From the NCBI GenBank assembly GCA_046154585.1, contig JBJXDX010000090.1, positions 124,001 to 188,000 on the forward strand: a stretch of DNA of 64,000 nt, read 5' to 3'. Positions 1-8,111 of this stretch are shown here, one piece after another. A model generated the notes under the pieces. That model made no database searches. It saw only the letters and a list, made by a program, of their open reading frames with translations, and was not told where the DNA came from. Every line of letters starts with the position of its first letter. The first letter of the stretch is position 1. This DNA is from CADEFX01 sp046154585 (GTDB lineage Bacteria; Pseudomonadota; Alphaproteobacteria; Rhizobiales; Hyphomicrobiaceae). The position numbers were made by a program, and so were the translations under genes.

Positions 1-224
1 AGCCAACCTGCTCGGTCGTGACGCTCGGACGTGTCACCGCGGCGGCGTTCGGACAACGCCGCAAAATGCTGCGCCAGAGCCTCAAGGGTCTCGGTGTCGA
101 ACCTGCGGAATTGCTCGGCGCCACGGGCGTCGACCCGGAACAACGCGCGGAGCAACTCACGGTCGCCGATTTCGCGCGGCTGGCGCACGTGCTCGATAGC
201 CGTGCGGCGGCGGTTCGCCGCTGA
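1..224 (+). CDS. rsmA: 16S rRNA (adenine-N6)-dimethyltransferase RsmA/KsgA, C-terminal part
   Basis: Only the C-terminal end is in the window; the frame is open to base 1. The motif VTAAAFGQRRKMLRQSLK followed by a short helical domain with LLGATGVDPEQRAEQL is the typical end of KsgA, which dimethylates two adjacent adenines near the 3' end of 16S rRNA during small-subunit assembly. The methyltransferase core lies upstream of the window. The gene ends at TGA 222-224 and meets the converging gmk gene with no gap: the stop codons of both genes form TGATCA. Family assignment is good, although only about 70 residues are seen. Confidence 0.85.
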   Translation, partial: PTCSVVTLGRVTAAAFGQRRKMLRQSLKGLGVEPAELLGATGVDPEQRAEQLTVADFARLAHVLDSRAAAVRR

Positions 225-884
225 TCAGAGGCCCGATTGCAAATCGCGCACGAAATCGGCGAGCCCTTGCTGGCGCGAGCGCCGCAGCCGCTCGGCCGCC
301 AGGATCGCGCGCAGCCCGGCAAGGCTGACGCCGACATCCTCGTTGATGATGACGTATTCGTATTCCGCCCAGTGGGCGATCTCGGCCGACGCCGCCGCGA
401 GGCGGCGCGCGACGACGGTGGCATCGTCCTGCGCCCGCGTTTTCAAACGCTGCTCGAGCGCACCCGCGGACGGCGGCAGGATGAACACGCGCACCAGCTC
501 TTCGGGCGCCCGCTCCTTGAGTTGCTGCGCGCCCTGCCAATCGATGTCGAACAGGACGTCCTTGCCCGCCGCCAGGAGATTCATGACAGCAGCCTTGGGC
601 GTCCCGTAGAGATTGCCGTGCACGGTGGCCCATTCCAGCAGCGCGTCGCTGTCGCGCATCTGCTCGAAGACGGGTTGATCGCAGAAAATGTAGTCGCGCC
701 CGTCGATCTCGCCCGGACGCGGTTTGCGCGTCGTCACCGAGATGGAGATGGCGATGCCGGGCTCGGCCTTGAGCAGCTCGCGCGACAGCGTCGTCTTGCC
801 GGCGCCCGATGGGGAGGACAACACCAGCAGTAGCCCGCGCCGCGCGATGGCCAATCCTGACGATGATTGCGACGTGTCACTCAA
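225..884 (-). CDS. gmk: Guanylate kinase
   Basis: A 219-residue cytoplasmic kinase that phosphorylates GMP or dGMP to the diphosphate with ATP. The P-loop SSPSGAGKTT lies at residues 23-32, followed by the GMP-binding stretch SVTTRKPRPGEIDGRDY and a core containing DIDWQGAQQL. Length and order match the bacterial family. The start at 884 is TTG and overlaps the last bases of the upstream yicC gene (stop at 877-879), so the two genes are probably translationally coupled. A later start is possible, but the overlap favours this one. Its pairing with yicC is common in alphaproteobacteria. Confidence 0.95.
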   Translation of the reverse strand: MSDTSQSSSGLAIARRGLLLVLSSPSGAGKTTLSRELLKAEPGIAISISVTTRKPRPGEIDGRDYIFCDQPVFEQMRDSDALLEWATVHGNLYGTPKAAVMNLLAAGKDVLFDIDWQGAQQLKERAPEELVRVFILPPSAGALEQRLKTRAQDDATVVARRLAAASAEIAHWAEYEYVIINEDVGVSLAGLRAILAAERLRRSRQQGLADFVRDLQSGL

Positions 885-1764
885 TGTTCTGCACCTGCTC
901 CCGGAGCTGATCGATCACCGCCTTCAGCTCGAGACTGAAGCGCGTGGTCTCGATGTCGTTCGATTTGGCGCCCAGCGTATTAGCCTCGCGATTGAACTCC
1001 TGCGCGAGAAAGTCGAGCTTGCGGCCAACGGGCGTGCTCGATGCCAGCAGATCGCGTGCCGCACCGACATGCGCCTTCAACCGTTTCAGCTCCTCCTCGA
1101 CGTCTGCGCGCTGCGCAATCATTGCCGCTTCCTGGTAGAGCCGAGATTCGTCCAGGGTATGCGTGGCGTCCAGCAGCTTGGCGACTTGCTCTTTCAGCCG
1201 CAAGCGGATGACGTCGGGTGTGCGCGCCGCGCTCGCCGCAACCTTGTCGACCAGTGTATCGACGGCTCTCAGCAGCGTCTGCAGGACCGGCTCGAGACGG
1301 CCCCCCTCGGACGTGCGCGCCTCGATCATGCTGGTGACAGCGGTGTCCAGGCTCGCCAGCATGGTGGCCTGCCGGGCTTCGACCTCGGCTTCGCTTTCTT
1401 CCTGTTCCACAATATCGAGGACGCCGCGCAAGCCCAGCAGCCCGTCCGGCCGGGGGCGCTCGAAGTCGCCTGCGGCGCGGATGCGATCGATGGCGACCAG
1501 CACCTTGCCGAGCAGCTCCTCGTTCAGGCGCACATCCGAGACCGGGCTCTCGCGTTGCACGCTCAGTGAAACTGAGATGCTGCCGCGCGCCAGCCGTTGC
1601 CCCAATCGTTCGCGGACGATGGGCTCCAGCGCTTCGAAGCCGGCCGGGACGCGCAGGCGAAGGTCCAGGCCGCGGCCGTTGACGCTGCGCAACTCCCAAT
1701 GCCAGCGGACAGCGCCGTGTGTACCGGCGCTGCGCGCAAACCCCGTCATGCTCCTGAGCGTCAT
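877..1764 (-). CDS. yicC: YicC/YloC family endoribonuclease
   Basis: A 295-residue protein with the family N-terminus (LRSMTGFARSAG), the ELRSVNGRGLDLRLR motif and a C-terminal DUF1732-type segment (GRKLDFLAQEFNREANTLGAKS). YicC/YloC proteins are reported single-strand RNA endonucleases linked to stationary-phase RNA turnover. The ATG at 1764 places the conserved SMTGFAR motif four residues in, as in homologues; an upstream in-frame GTG at 1785 would add seven residues. The gene sits between mltG and gmk on the same strand and overlaps gmk. Confidence 0.9.
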   Translation of the reverse strand: MTLRSMTGFARSAGTHGAVRWHWELRSVNGRGLDLRLRVPAGFEALEPIVRERLGQRLARGSISVSLSVQRESPVSDVRLNEELLGKVLVAIDRIRAAGDFERPRPDGLLGLRGVLDIVEQEESEAEVEARQATMLASLDTAVTSMIEARTSEGGRLEPVLQTLLRAVDTLVDKVAASAARTPDVIRLRLKEQVAKLLDATHTLDESRLYQEAAMIAQRADVEEELKRLKAHVGAARDLLASSTPVGRKLDFLAQEFNREANTLGAKSNDIETTRFSLELKAVIDQLREQVQNIE

Positions 1765-1848
1765 GCCAACCCGCGATTGCTCCACGCCTAGGGCCTAGCT
1801 CTAGCCGTTCCTCCAGCGTGCCTCAACCGGGCACGAGCGCGCGACGGG

Positions 1849-3138
1849 TCAGCGCTTGGGCTTGCGCACAGGCAACGGCACGTCCACCGACGCGCGCTTG
1901 GCAGCCTCAGGTCCGCTGTCGGCGCTCTGCAGGGAGGTGGGAACGGGCAGGGCGGCCTGCTGCTCGGCCTGTTTGGCCTTGGTCTCGCGCTCGAGCTTCC
2001 GCCAGGTTTGGACGGCCGAGTTGTGGTCCTTCAAGCTCGCCGAGAACGTGTGCCCGCCGGTGCCGTCGGCGACGAAATAGAGGTCCGCGGTCTTGGCCGG
2101 ATCGAGGGTCGCTTCGATGGCGGAGCGGCCTGGGTTGCAGATCGGACCGGGCGGCAGGCCGTCGATCTGATAGGTGTTGTAGGCGGTCTTCGTATCGATA
2201 TCGGAGCGCGTGATGGGCCGGCCAAGCGATCCCTGCCCGCCGATGATGCCATAGACGATGGTGGGATCCGACTGCAGGCGCATGCGAGCGCGCAAGCGGT
2301 TGACGAAGACGCCGGCGACACGAGTGCGTTCGTCCGCACGCCCCGTCTCCTTCTCGACGATGGAGGCCAGCGTCATGGCCTGAGTGGGCGTCTCTAGCGG
2401 CAGACCCTTCTGCCGCTTCTCCCAAAGTGTTGCAAGCAGCCGCTGCTGCTCGGTGCGCATGCGATCGATCAGCTCCTGCCGCGCCATGCCACGCGAGAAC
2501 TTGAAGGTGTCGGGAAGCAGCGAGCCTTCCGGCGGCATCTGCGCGATCTCGCCATCCAGATTCGGCTCGGCCTTCAGCCGCTCGACGATCTGGGCGCTGG
2601 TCAGGCCTTCGGGAATGGTGATGCGGTAGAGGATGGCGCGCCCCTCGCTCAGGGTATCGAGCACCTGACGCAGGCTTGCCTGCTTGCGGATCTCGAATTC
2701 GCCAGCCTTGAGCTGGATGGGCTTGCCGTCGGCGTAGTTGGTGTACGTACGTTCGGCAAGATAGTGGGCCATGAACATGCGGCGGTCCGAGACGATACCC
2801 TCGCGCTCGAGCCGGCTCGCGATCTCGTACACGCCCTCGCCCTTCGGAATGACGGCGACCGTCGTGTGCCCGAGCGGGCCCGGCTGATCGAAGGTCGACT
2901 GCAACACGAGCGCCAGGATGCCGACGAGCGCCGCTATGAGAAATGCAAACGACAACAGACCGTTGAGAAAGCCGAAAAATCCGCTGAAGCGCCCGGGCTC
3001 GCTGCGGCTGCGGATACGGCGCGGCGCCTTGGGAGCTCGCGTCGGCTCCAGCGCCTCGGCGAGGCTGCGCGGCAGCAGCGTGGGATCACGCAACGTCGGC
3101 TCGCGGCGCGTGCGCTCATGAGGCAATTTCTGCCGCAT
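1849..3138 (-). CDS. mltG: Endolytic murein transglycosylase MltG
   Basis: A 429-residue inner-membrane protein that cuts nascent glycan strands and so sets their length. An arginine-rich cytoplasmic N-terminus (1-50) precedes one membrane segment at about 58-80. A LysM-like region (AVIPKGEGVYEIASRLE) follows, then the YceG catalytic domain with ASIVEKETG, whose first glutamate (about residue 262) is the expected catalytic base. NRL, MRLQSDPTIVYG and YNTYQIDGLPPGPI are further signatures. The lysine- and alanine-rich tail after about residue 380 looks disordered. The gene lies downstream of fabF in the leftward block, the usual arrangement. Confidence 0.93.
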   Translation of the reverse strand: MRQKLPHERTRREPTLRDPTLLPRSLAEALEPTRAPKAPRRIRSRSEPGRFSGFFGFLNGLLSFAFLIAALVGILALVLQSTFDQPGPLGHTTVAVIPKGEGVYEIASRLEREGIVSDRRMFMAHYLAERTYTNYADGKPIQLKAGEFEIRKQASLRQVLDTLSEGRAILYRITIPEGLTSAQIVERLKAEPNLDGEIAQMPPEGSLLPDTFKFSRGMARQELIDRMRTEQQRLLATLWEKRQKGLPLETPTQAMTLASIVEKETGRADERTRVAGVFVNRLRARMRLQSDPTIVYGIIGGQGSLGRPITRSDIDTKTAYNTYQIDGLPPGPICNPGRSAIEATLDPAKTADLYFVADGTGGHTFSASLKDHNSAVQTWRKLERETKAKQAEQQAALPVPTSLQSADSGPEAAKRASVDVPLPVRKPKR

Positions 3139-3291
3139 CCAGTCTGCTCCAAACCTCAGTCATTTTCGGGCACGGCAATACCCGGCCCAAGCGGCCACTA
3201 GATATGTGCGACTCGCATGGACACCGTACAACCAATTGTGGCCAAAGCGGGAACGGGTTGCATCTCCAGCCGCCGGTCGGCGGCCACGCGA

Positions 3292-4557
3292 TCAGTTCGG
3301 CAGGCGCCTGATGACCAACGACGCATTGGTACCGCCAAAGCCGAAGGAATTGGAAAGCACCGTATCGATCTTCCGTTCCCGTGCCTTGTAGGGGACGAGG
3401 TCGATGGCCGTCTCCACCGAAGGATTGTCCAAATTGAGTGTCGGCGGTGCGATGTTGTCCCGGATCGCCAGGACCGAATAGATCGCCTCCACCGCACCCG
3501 CAGCGCCGAGCAGATGACCGATGGCAGACTTGGTGGAGGACATGCACAGCTTGCCGGCGGAATTTCCGAACAGGCGCTCGACGGCGCCGAGCTCGATCTC
3601 GTCGCCCATGGGCGTCGAGGTGCCGTGAGCGTTGACGTAGTCGATCTCGCTGGCGTCGATGCCGGCTCGCTTCAGGGCGGCACGCATGCATCGGAATGCG
3701 CCGTCGCCGTCCTCGGCCGGCGCCGTGATGTGATAGGCGTCGCCGGAGAGGCCGTAACCGATGATCTCACCGTAGATGCGGGCGCCGCGCGCCTTGGCGT
3801 GCTCGAGTGCCTCGAGCACGACGATGCCGGCGCCCTCGCCCATAATGAAGCCGTCGCGATCCTTGTCGTAGGGACGCGAAGCTTTGGTGGGCTGGTCGTT
3901 GAAATGCGTCGAGAGTGCGCGGCAGGCGGCGAAGCCCGCCATGGCGATGCGGCAGATCGGGCTCTCGGCACCACCGGCGACCATCACGTCGGCATCGCCC
4001 AGCGCCACCAGGCGCGCCGCGTCGCCGATGGCGTGCGCACCGGTCGAGCATGCCGTGACCACAGCGTGGTTAGGGCCCTTGAGCTGATGGCGAATAGAAA
4101 CGTGGCCTGACGCGAGATTGATGAGACGGCCCGGAATGAAGAAGGGGCTGACGCGCCGCGGACCCTTCTCAGCCAGCAGCAGCGAAGTTTCCGCAATGCC
4201 GTTCAGCCCGCCGATGCCCGAGCCGATGAGAACGCCGCTGCGCTCCTGCTGCTCCGATGTCTTTGCCTCATAGCCGGAGTCGCGGATGGCCTGGTCGGCT
4301 GCAGCCACGGCGTAGATAATGAAATCATCGACCTTGCGCTGTTCCTTCGGCTCCATCCAATCGTCGGGATTGAAGGTGCCATCGGAGCCATTACCCCGGG
4401 GAACGAAGCACGCGATCCGGCAGGAGATGTCCGAGACCTCGAACTCCTCGACACGGCGTGCACCGCTCTTGCCGGCAAGCAAGCGCGACCAGCCGGCATC
4501 GACGCCGCTCGCCAGCGGTGTGACTAGTCCGAGCCCGGTGATCACCACCCGTCGCAT
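3292..4557 (-). CDS. fabF: 3-oxoacyl-[acyl-carrier-protein] synthase II
   Basis: A condensing enzyme that extends acyl-ACP with malonyl-ACP. Using the ATG at 4557 gives 421 residues starting MRRVVITGLGLVTP, the family start; an ATG at 4599 would add 14 unconserved residues. The catalytic triad is visible: Cys170 in VVTACSTGAHA, His311 in NAHGTSTP and His348 in KSAIGHLLGAAG. The glycine-rich end GFGGTNASLV is present. It follows acpP after 87 bases in the order fabD-fabG-acpP-fabF, a complete elongation module except for dehydratase and enoyl reductase. Confidence 0.96.
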   Translation of the reverse strand: MRRVVITGLGLVTPLASGVDAGWSRLLAGKSGARRVEEFEVSDISCRIACFVPRGNGSDGTFNPDDWMEPKEQRKVDDFIIYAVAAADQAIRDSGYEAKTSEQQERSGVLIGSGIGGLNGIAETSLLLAEKGPRRVSPFFIPGRLINLASGHVSIRHQLKGPNHAVVTACSTGAHAIGDAARLVALGDADVMVAGGAESPICRIAMAGFAACRALSTHFNDQPTKASRPYDKDRDGFIMGEGAGIVVLEALEHAKARGARIYGEIIGYGLSGDAYHITAPAEDGDGAFRCMRAALKRAGIDASEIDYVNAHGTSTPMGDEIELGAVERLFGNSAGKLCMSSTKSAIGHLLGAAGAVEAIYSVLAIRDNIAPPTLNLDNPSVETAIDLVPYKARERKIDTVLSNSFGFGGTNASLVIRRLPN

Positions 4558-4644
4558 TGCCGTACCCGTCCGGTTCTGGCTGATGGCTCTGCCGTTCATA
4601 CGGCCAGAGTCAGAGCCTCACAGCCGGTGTCCGATACCAGCCCC

Positions 4645-4887
4645 TTACTGGGTGCTGGCTTGCTTTGCCAGGAACTTCACGGCGTCGCCGACGGTCTGGA
4701 TCTGCTCGGCGGCGTCGTCGGGAATCTCGCACCCGAACTCTTCCTCGAAGGCCATGACCAGCTCGACGGTGTCGAGACTGTCCGCGCCCAGATCGTCGAT
4801 AAAGCTCGCGCTCTCCGTTACCTTTTCGGCTTCGACGCCGAGGTGTTCTACGACGATTTTCTTCACGCGCTCTGCGACGTCACTCAT
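4645..4887 (-). CDS. acpP: Acyl carrier protein
   Basis: An 80-residue acidic protein carrying the growing acyl chain on 4'-phosphopantetheine. The attachment serine is Ser37 in GADSLDTVELVM. Length, acidity and helix pattern are those of the housekeeping ACP. It lies between fabG and fabF. The 278 bases upstream (4888-5165) form the longest gap in this fatty-acid block and probably hold its own strong promoter, as is usual for this abundant protein. Confidence 0.97.
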   Translation of the reverse strand: MSDVAERVKKIVVEHLGVEAEKVTESASFIDDLGADSLDTVELVMAFEEEFGCEIPDDAAEQIQTVGDAVKFLAKQASTQ

Positions 4888-5165
4888 CTGTCATCCTCGC
4901 GGCTATCAAGTTGTTCCGTTTGCGTTTGTATTGTCCGGTCACCTACGCCGCCGGCCGCCACCTGCGCGGTTTGGACGAAGCCTGAGGTCACCCAGCCCGA
5001 CCTCTGCCCGGCCATCATGCAAGACAGAGTCACGAATCTAATTCCCCCAGGTCACATTCTAACGTCAGTTCCCGCAGTTACAGCCCCAAACCGGCGCTCG
5101 TTAACACACTTCATTCTCTATGGCCAGCACGCCCTCATGCCTCGCAGCCGGCGCGTTGCAAGCCT

Positions 5166-5909
5166 TCAGATCATGAGCATTCCGCCGTTTACGTGCAGCG
5201 TCTGCCCGGTCACATAGCGGGCTTCTTCGCTCGCAAGGTAAACGGCTGCCGACGCGATGTCCGCGGGACTGCCGAAAGCCTGAGCGGGAATGGCCTCCTT
5301 GATGACGGCAACCTGCTTCTCGTTGAGCGCGTCCGTCATCGGCGTCTTGATGAAGCCCGGGGCGATGCAGTTGGCGGTAATGCCGCGTGAGGCAACCTCG
5401 CGGGCGACCGACTTCGTCATGCCGATCATGCCGGCCTTGGAGGCGGCATAGTTGCCCTGCCCCGGATTGCCGAGCACGCCCGACACCGAGGATATGTTGA
5501 TGATGCGGCCGTATCCCGTCTTGGCCCGCATCATGCCGCGGACGGCGGCCCGCATCAACATGAAGGTGGACGTGAGGTTGACCGCGATGACCTCGTCCCA
5601 CTGCTCGTCCTTCATGACCATGAACAGGTTGTCCTTGGTCAGGCCGGCGTTGTTGACGAGGATGTCGAGGCGGCCGAGCTTGCCGGTCGCTTCCTCGATC
5701 AGCTTGCCGACCTGCTCCTTGTTGCCCAGGTCGCACGGGCACACGTGAACGCGCTCCTTGAGCTCGGCGGCAAGTGCCTCGAGCTTATCGACCTGGCGGC
5801 CGGAGATGGCGACGGTGGCGCCCTGCGCATGGAGCGCCTTTGCGATCGCGCCGCCGATGCCGCCTGTGGCACCGGTTACGAGCGCCGTCTTGCCCTTGAG
5901 CTCGAACAT
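5166..5909 (-). CDS. fabG: 3-oxoacyl-[acyl-carrier-protein] reductase
   Basis: A 247-residue NADPH-dependent reductase of the short-chain dehydrogenase family. The cofactor loop TGATGGIGG is at residues 12-20, NNAG at 86-89, and the catalytic Ser140/Tyr154/Lys158 lie in INISSV and YAASK. The C-terminal YVTGQTLHVNGGMLMI is the usual FabG end. The frame stays open upstream to 6167, but ATG 5909 (MFELKGKTALVTG) fits the family length and lies 13 bases after fabD, so the longer reading is rejected. Confidence 0.95.
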   Translation of the reverse strand: MFELKGKTALVTGATGGIGGAIAKALHAQGATVAISGRQVDKLEALAAELKERVHVCPCDLGNKEQVGKLIEEATGKLGRLDILVNNAGLTKDNLFMVMKDEQWDEVIAVNLTSTFMLMRAAVRGMMRAKTGYGRIINISSVSGVLGNPGQGNYAASKAGMIGMTKSVAREVASRGITANCIAPGFIKTPMTDALNEKQVAVIKEAIPAQAFGSPADIASAAVYLASEEARYVTGQTLHVNGGMLMI

Positions 5910-5922
5910 GAGATGTTTCCTG

Positions 5923-6867
5923 TCAGATAAGCTTGGCGAGCGCCGCATCAATATCCGCAGGCGCGCCGATTGAAACCGCGTCGACGTCCTTGGCGATGCG
6001 CTTGGCGAGGCCGGAGAGAACCTTGCCGGAGCCCGCCTCGCAGAATTGCGTGACGCCCTGGCCGGCCATGTACGCAATGCATTCGCGCCAGCGGACCGTG
6101 CCAGTGACCTGCTCCACGAGCCGCTTGCGGATTTCGTCGGGATCGGTGATCGCGGTCGCCAGCACATTAGCGACGACGGGAATGGCGGGTGCCTGGATGG
6201 CGATACGGCTCAGCGCGTCGGCCATGGCATCGGCGGCGGGTTGCATCATCGCGCAATGGAACGGTGCGGATACATTGAGCGGCATGAAGCGGCGGACGCC
6301 GTGTTTCTTGGCAAGCTCGCCGGCACGATCGATAGCGGTCTTGGCACCCGAGATGACGACCTGCGTCGGCTCATTGTCGTTGGCGATCTGGCAGACTTCG
6401 CCTTGCGCTGCCTCAGCGGCAAGCGCCCTGCCGGCATCGAGGCCGACGCCCAGCAAGGCGGCCATGGCGCCCTGTCCCACCGGCACCGCTGCTTGCATGG
6501 ACCGGCCCCTGAGCTTCAAGAGGCGCGCTGCATCGGCGATTGAGAAGGCGCCGGCTGCTGCCAGTGCCGAATACTCGCCGAGAGAATGTCCGGCAACGAA
6601 TTTGGCGCTCTGCGCGAGGTTGAAACCCTTTTCCTTTTCCAGCACGCGGATCACGGCCAAGGAAACAGCCATGAGGGCCGGCTGGGCATTCTCGGTCAGC
6701 GTCAGAGTATCGAGCGGCCCCTGAAACATCATCTCGGACAGCTTCTGGCCGAGGGCGGCGTCGACCTCGTCGAAAACCATGCGCGCCGGCGCGAAATTTG
6801 CGGCCAATTCGGCGCCCATGCCGACGGCCTGGCTCCCCTGTCCCGGAAACAGGAATGCAATGGTCAT
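5923..6867 (-). CDS. fabD: Malonyl-CoA:ACP transacylase
   Basis: A 314-residue acyltransferase that loads malonyl groups onto ACP. The N-terminal FPGQGSQ, the nucleophile elbow GHSLGE (Ser95), the arginine in LLKLRGRSMQ and His204 in VSAPFHCAMM give the full active site. It is the first gene of the leftward fabD-fabG-acpP-fabF run and is divergent from rpsF. Confidence 0.95.
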   Translation of the reverse strand: MTIAFLFPGQGSQAVGMGAELAANFAPARMVFDEVDAALGQKLSEMMFQGPLDTLTLTENAQPALMAVSLAVIRVLEKEKGFNLAQSAKFVAGHSLGEYSALAAAGAFSIADAARLLKLRGRSMQAAVPVGQGAMAALLGVGLDAGRALAAEAAQGEVCQIANDNEPTQVVISGAKTAIDRAGELAKKHGVRRFMPLNVSAPFHCAMMQPAADAMADALSRIAIQAPAIPVVANVLATAITDPDEIRKRLVEQVTGTVRWRECIAYMAGQGVTQFCEAGSGKVLSGLAKRIAKDVDAVSIGAPADIDAALAKLI

Positions 6868-7178
6868 TTTCTTCCTATTCTCAGCACGGGCGCGGCGCTG
6901 TCCCGTGCGGCCGCTTTAGACATAGGGCGCCGGAAACTGTCAAGCTCCGCCTGGAAAGCGGCCACATTAGAGCGGAAATAGGCTTGCCGTGGCCCGCTGA
7001 AGCCGTATAAGGGGCGCCACTCGCTCCGGTTGGAGGCTGAACGGGAGGCCGCGGTCACGCGGTTGGGCAATCGTCCCGGCTCCCGGTGTCTCCGCTCTAT
7101 GAGTATCCTGGTGGGCCTTGCAAGGGCTCAGAAGGGGCTTTGCGCCGGAGGAGGTGAAACCATAGGAAAGGCCACGGC
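6868..7178. other. Divergent intergenic region between fabD and rpsF
   Basis: This 311-base gap separates the starts of fabD (leftward) and rpsF (rightward) and must hold both promoters. The rightward candidate is listed separately and would give an rpsF leader of roughly 160 bases. The last 70 bases are rich in short complementary GGC/GCC stretches and could fold into a leader structure, but I could not recognise the known S6:S18-binding leader motif with confidence. No open frame here looks like a gene. Confidence 0.6.
6984..7011 (+). promoter_or_regulatory. Putative sigma-70 type promoter for rpsF operon
   Basis: TTGCCG at 6984-6989 and TATAAG at 7006-7011 are separated by 16 bases and point toward rpsF. 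The boxes stand out in a GC-rich context, but the assignment rests on sequence resemblance only. Confidence 0.4.
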
Positions 7179-7766
7179 ATGCCGCAATACGAGCATGTTT
7201 TCCTGGCGCGCCAGGATATTTCGACCCAGCAGGTCGAGACTCTCACCAAGGAATTCAGCCAGATTATCGAAGAGGGTGGCGGCAAGATCGCCAAGAGCGA
7301 ATATTGGGGTCTGAAATCGCTCGCCCATAAAATCAAGAAGAACCGGAAGGCGCACTATTCGCTTTTGAATATCGATGCGTCGCCGGCGGCCGTTGCCGAG
7401 ATGGAACGGCGCATGGGCTTGTCGACCGATATCATCCGCTTCATCACCATCAAGGTGGACCAGCTCGAGACCGAGCCCTCGGTGCAAATGCGCAAGGGCG
7501 ATCGTGAAGAGCGCGGCGAGCGCGGCGGCGGCGGCTTCCGTGGTGGTGACCGCGGCGGCTTCCGCGGCGGTGGCGGTGGCGGCTTCCGCGGCGGCGGTGG
7601 CGGCGGCTTCCGTGGTGGTGACCGCGACGGCGGCGGCTTCAGGAGCGATCGCGGACCGCGTCCGGATGGCGATGGCGGCGGATACCGTGGACCGCGCGGC
7701 CCACGCCCCGAACGCGATGATGCACCGCGCCCACCGCGGGCTGCCTCTGGGACGGAGACTGAATAA
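7179..7766 (+). CDS. rpsF: 30S ribosomal protein S6 with glycine/arginine-rich tail
   Basis: Residues 1-100 are a normal S6 fold (YEHVFLARQDISTQQVE, HKIKKNRKAHYSLLNID, IIRFITIKVD). The remaining 85-95 residues are a low-complexity tail of GGGFRGG and GGDRGG units ending in an acidic, proline-rich stretch, for a total of 195 residues against about 95-135 for short S6 forms. Some alphaproteobacteria carry extended S6 tails, but this one reads like a eukaryotic RGG box. GGAAAGG precedes the ATG. Its stop overlaps the rpsR start by one base (TAATG), so the binding partners S6 and S18 are coupled. Confidence 0.95.
   Translation: MPQYEHVFLARQDISTQQVETLTKEFSQIIEEGGGKIAKSEYWGLKSLAHKIKKNRKAHYSLLNIDASPAAVAEMERRMGLSTDIIRFITIKVDQLETEPSVQMRKGDREERGERGGGGFRGGDRGGFRGGGGGGFRGGGGGGFRGGDRDGGGFRSDRGPRPDGDGGGYRGPRGPRPERDDAPRPPRAASGTETE
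7526..7640 (+). repeat. Imperfect tandem repeat encoding the RGG tail of S6
   Basis: Repeated GGCGGCTTCCG(C/T)GG units of about 21-24 bases within rpsF encode the GFRGG blocks. Repeat number is likely to vary between strains by slippage while staying in frame, because the units are multiples of three. Confidence 0.7.
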
Positions 7767-8014
7767 TGGCTGAGATCGCAATCATCCCAGCGCGCCGGCC
7801 GTTCCATCGGCGCCGCAAGACGTGCCCGTTCTCCGGCCAGAATGCGCCGAAGATCGACTACAAGGATGCGCGCCTGCTCGGGCGCTACGTGTCCGAGCGC
7901 GGCAAGATCGTGCCGAGCCGCATCACGGCCGTGTCTGCGAAGAAGCAGCGCGAGCTCGCCAAGGCGATCAAGCGCTCGCGCTTCCTGGGCCTGCTGCCAT
8001 ATCTGATCAAGTGA
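7766..8014 (+). CDS. rpsR: 30S ribosomal protein S18
   Basis: An 82-residue basic protein with the S18 signatures CPFSGQNAPKIDYKDARLLGRYVSERGKI (read at positions 23-51 of the protein) and SRITAVSAKKQRELAKAIKRSRFLGLLPY. It binds S6 on the platform of the small subunit. It overlaps the rpsF stop and is followed by a hairpin. Confidence 0.97.
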   Translation: MAEIAIIPARRPFHRRRKTCPFSGQNAPKIDYKDARLLGRYVSERGKIVPSRITAVSAKKQRELAKAIKRSRFLGLLPYLIK

Positions 8015-8019
8015 TTGCG

Positions 8020-8044
8020 GTCAGGCCGCACGGTGCGGCCTGAC
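8020..8044 (+). promoter_or_regulatory. Strong hairpin between rpsR and the DUF2232 gene
   Basis: GTCAGGCCGCA and TGCGGCCTGAC form an 11-bp perfect stem with a 3-base loop right after the rpsR stop. No T-run follows, so it is more likely an mRNA-stabilising or processing hairpin, or an attenuator, than a full intrinsic terminator. Confidence 0.5.
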
Positions 8045-8111
8045 GATGACGTCGAAGGTTGGGGCCGGCATGACTGGCCTCTAACCGCCGCAGCGCGGGA
8101 CAGCTTACGTT

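Noticed and set aside
7090..7178. Possible S6:S18 autoregulatory leader upstream of rpsF
   Set aside because: The region can fold, but I could not place the conserved CCG-containing hairpin reliably.
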